Origin: UBA7985 sp049612785
GTDB lineage: Bacteria; Pseudomonadota; Alphaproteobacteria; UBA7985
Assembly: GCA_049612785.1 (NCBI GenBank)
Contig: JBMZBW010000144.1
Location: 1-5,731 of the forward strand
Length of the DNA: 5,731 bases
Direction: 5' to 3'
The translations under genes were made by a program, and so were the position numbers. The notes beneath the pieces are model-generated. The model was not told the DNA's origin. It saw only the letters and a program-made list of their open reading frames with translations, and ran no database searches. This document shows positions 5,563-5,731 of the stretch, piece after piece. Each line of letters begins with the position of its first letter. Positions within the stretch are counted from its first letter, which is position 1.

Positions 5563-5708
5563 GCAACGGAAACGTTATATCGCAGTCATTTACAGGGTGT
5601 TCTTCAAGTTATCTGATTTCATTACGCCGCTGATTTGTTATGTGTGCACGCATATTTCAGTCGCGCAATTTCAGCGCATATTTAATTATCATATTTTCGA
5701 GGCATCAA
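5563..5708. other. Divergent priA / fsa-like intergenic region with short repeats
   Basis: A 146-base A+T-rich gap that must carry promoters for both priA (minus) and the gene at 5709 (plus). It contains CGCATATTT twice (5649-5657 and 5675-5683) and TTTCAG twice (5655-5660 and 5669-5674, 14 bases apart). These could be binding sites but may be chance in A+T-rich DNA. A GAGG at 5699-5702 is the ribosome site of the plus-strand gene. Confidence 0.5.
5574..5579 (-). promoter_or_regulatory. Candidate -10 element very close to the priA start
   Basis: Read on the minus strand, TATAAC ends 11 bases before the priA ATG. If it is used, transcription would begin roughly 4-6 bases before the ATG, giving a nearly leaderless message. 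No good -35 is present at 16-18 bases; TTGAAG lies 22 bases away. Hexamer match only. Confidence 0.25.
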
Positions 5709-5731
5709 ATGCGCTTTTTCGTAGATACGGC
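5709..5731 (+). CDS. fsa: Start of a probable fructose-6-phosphate aldolase / transaldolase gene (partial)
   Basis: Only the first seven full codons are inside the window: M-R-F-F-V-D-T, followed by GC, which would begin Ala or Gly depending on numbering of the cut codon. This matches the very conserved opening M-K-F-F-V-D-T-A of the short transaldolase/fructose-6-phosphate aldolase family (about 215-220 residues), in which the Asp of F-V-D-T is part of the active site. A GAGG site at 5699-5702 lies 6 bases before the ATG. The gene is divergent from priA. The call rests on seven residues plus the ribosome site, so the family is likely but not certain, and aldolase versus transaldolase activity cannot be told. 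Confidence 0.6.

Overview
The window reads as chromosomal housekeeping and metabolic DNA of an alphaproteobacterium, most likely of the Rhodobacterales/Roseobacter type. The grounds are the GC-rich coding style with A+T-rich promoter gaps, a short MaoC-type hydratase overlapping a malyl-CoA lyase/thioesterase-like CitE homologue, and a complete priA divergent from what looks like the start of a fructose-6-phosphate aldolase/transaldolase gene. The taxonomic placement is inference from gene content; no rRNA or other marker is present.

Left part (1-1416): a 237-residue plus-strand protein (104-817) follows the fold pattern of mannose-1-phosphate guanylyltransferases but lacks the N-terminal nucleotide-binding signature and other active-site motifs, so it looks like a non-catalytic relative. 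It converges, with a 23-base gap, on a minus-strand gene (1416-841) for a small putative lipoprotein of unknown function.

Middle gap (1417-2070): this is not empty. On the minus strand a 27-codon reading frame (1702-1619), missed by normal length cut-offs, is followed within about 20 bases by a strong intrinsic terminator. A second, plus-oriented terminator-like hairpin (1755-1776) has no plus-strand gene before it, which raises the possibility of an unannotated plus-strand or antisense RNA. An A+T-rich stretch (about 1780-1920) separates the small gene from maoC and probably holds divergent promoters.

Metabolic pair (2071-3361): the MaoC-family hydratase and the CitE-like CoA-ester lyase/thioesterase overlap by 8 bases and are almost certainly one operon. 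Together they suggest handling of a branched or hydroxy dicarboxylyl-CoA such as malyl-, methylmalyl-, citramalyl- or mesaconyl-CoA. The exact substrate cannot be read from sequence.

Right part (3358-5731): priA, the replication-restart helicase, lies on the minus strand. Its stop codon shares bases with the stop of the CitE-like gene. Divergent from priA, the first codons of a probable fsa/tal gene start at 5709 and run off the window.

No mobile element, CRISPR array, tRNA or rRNA was seen. The least expected items are the degenerate guanylyltransferase-like protein and the small terminator-flanked gene in the middle gap.
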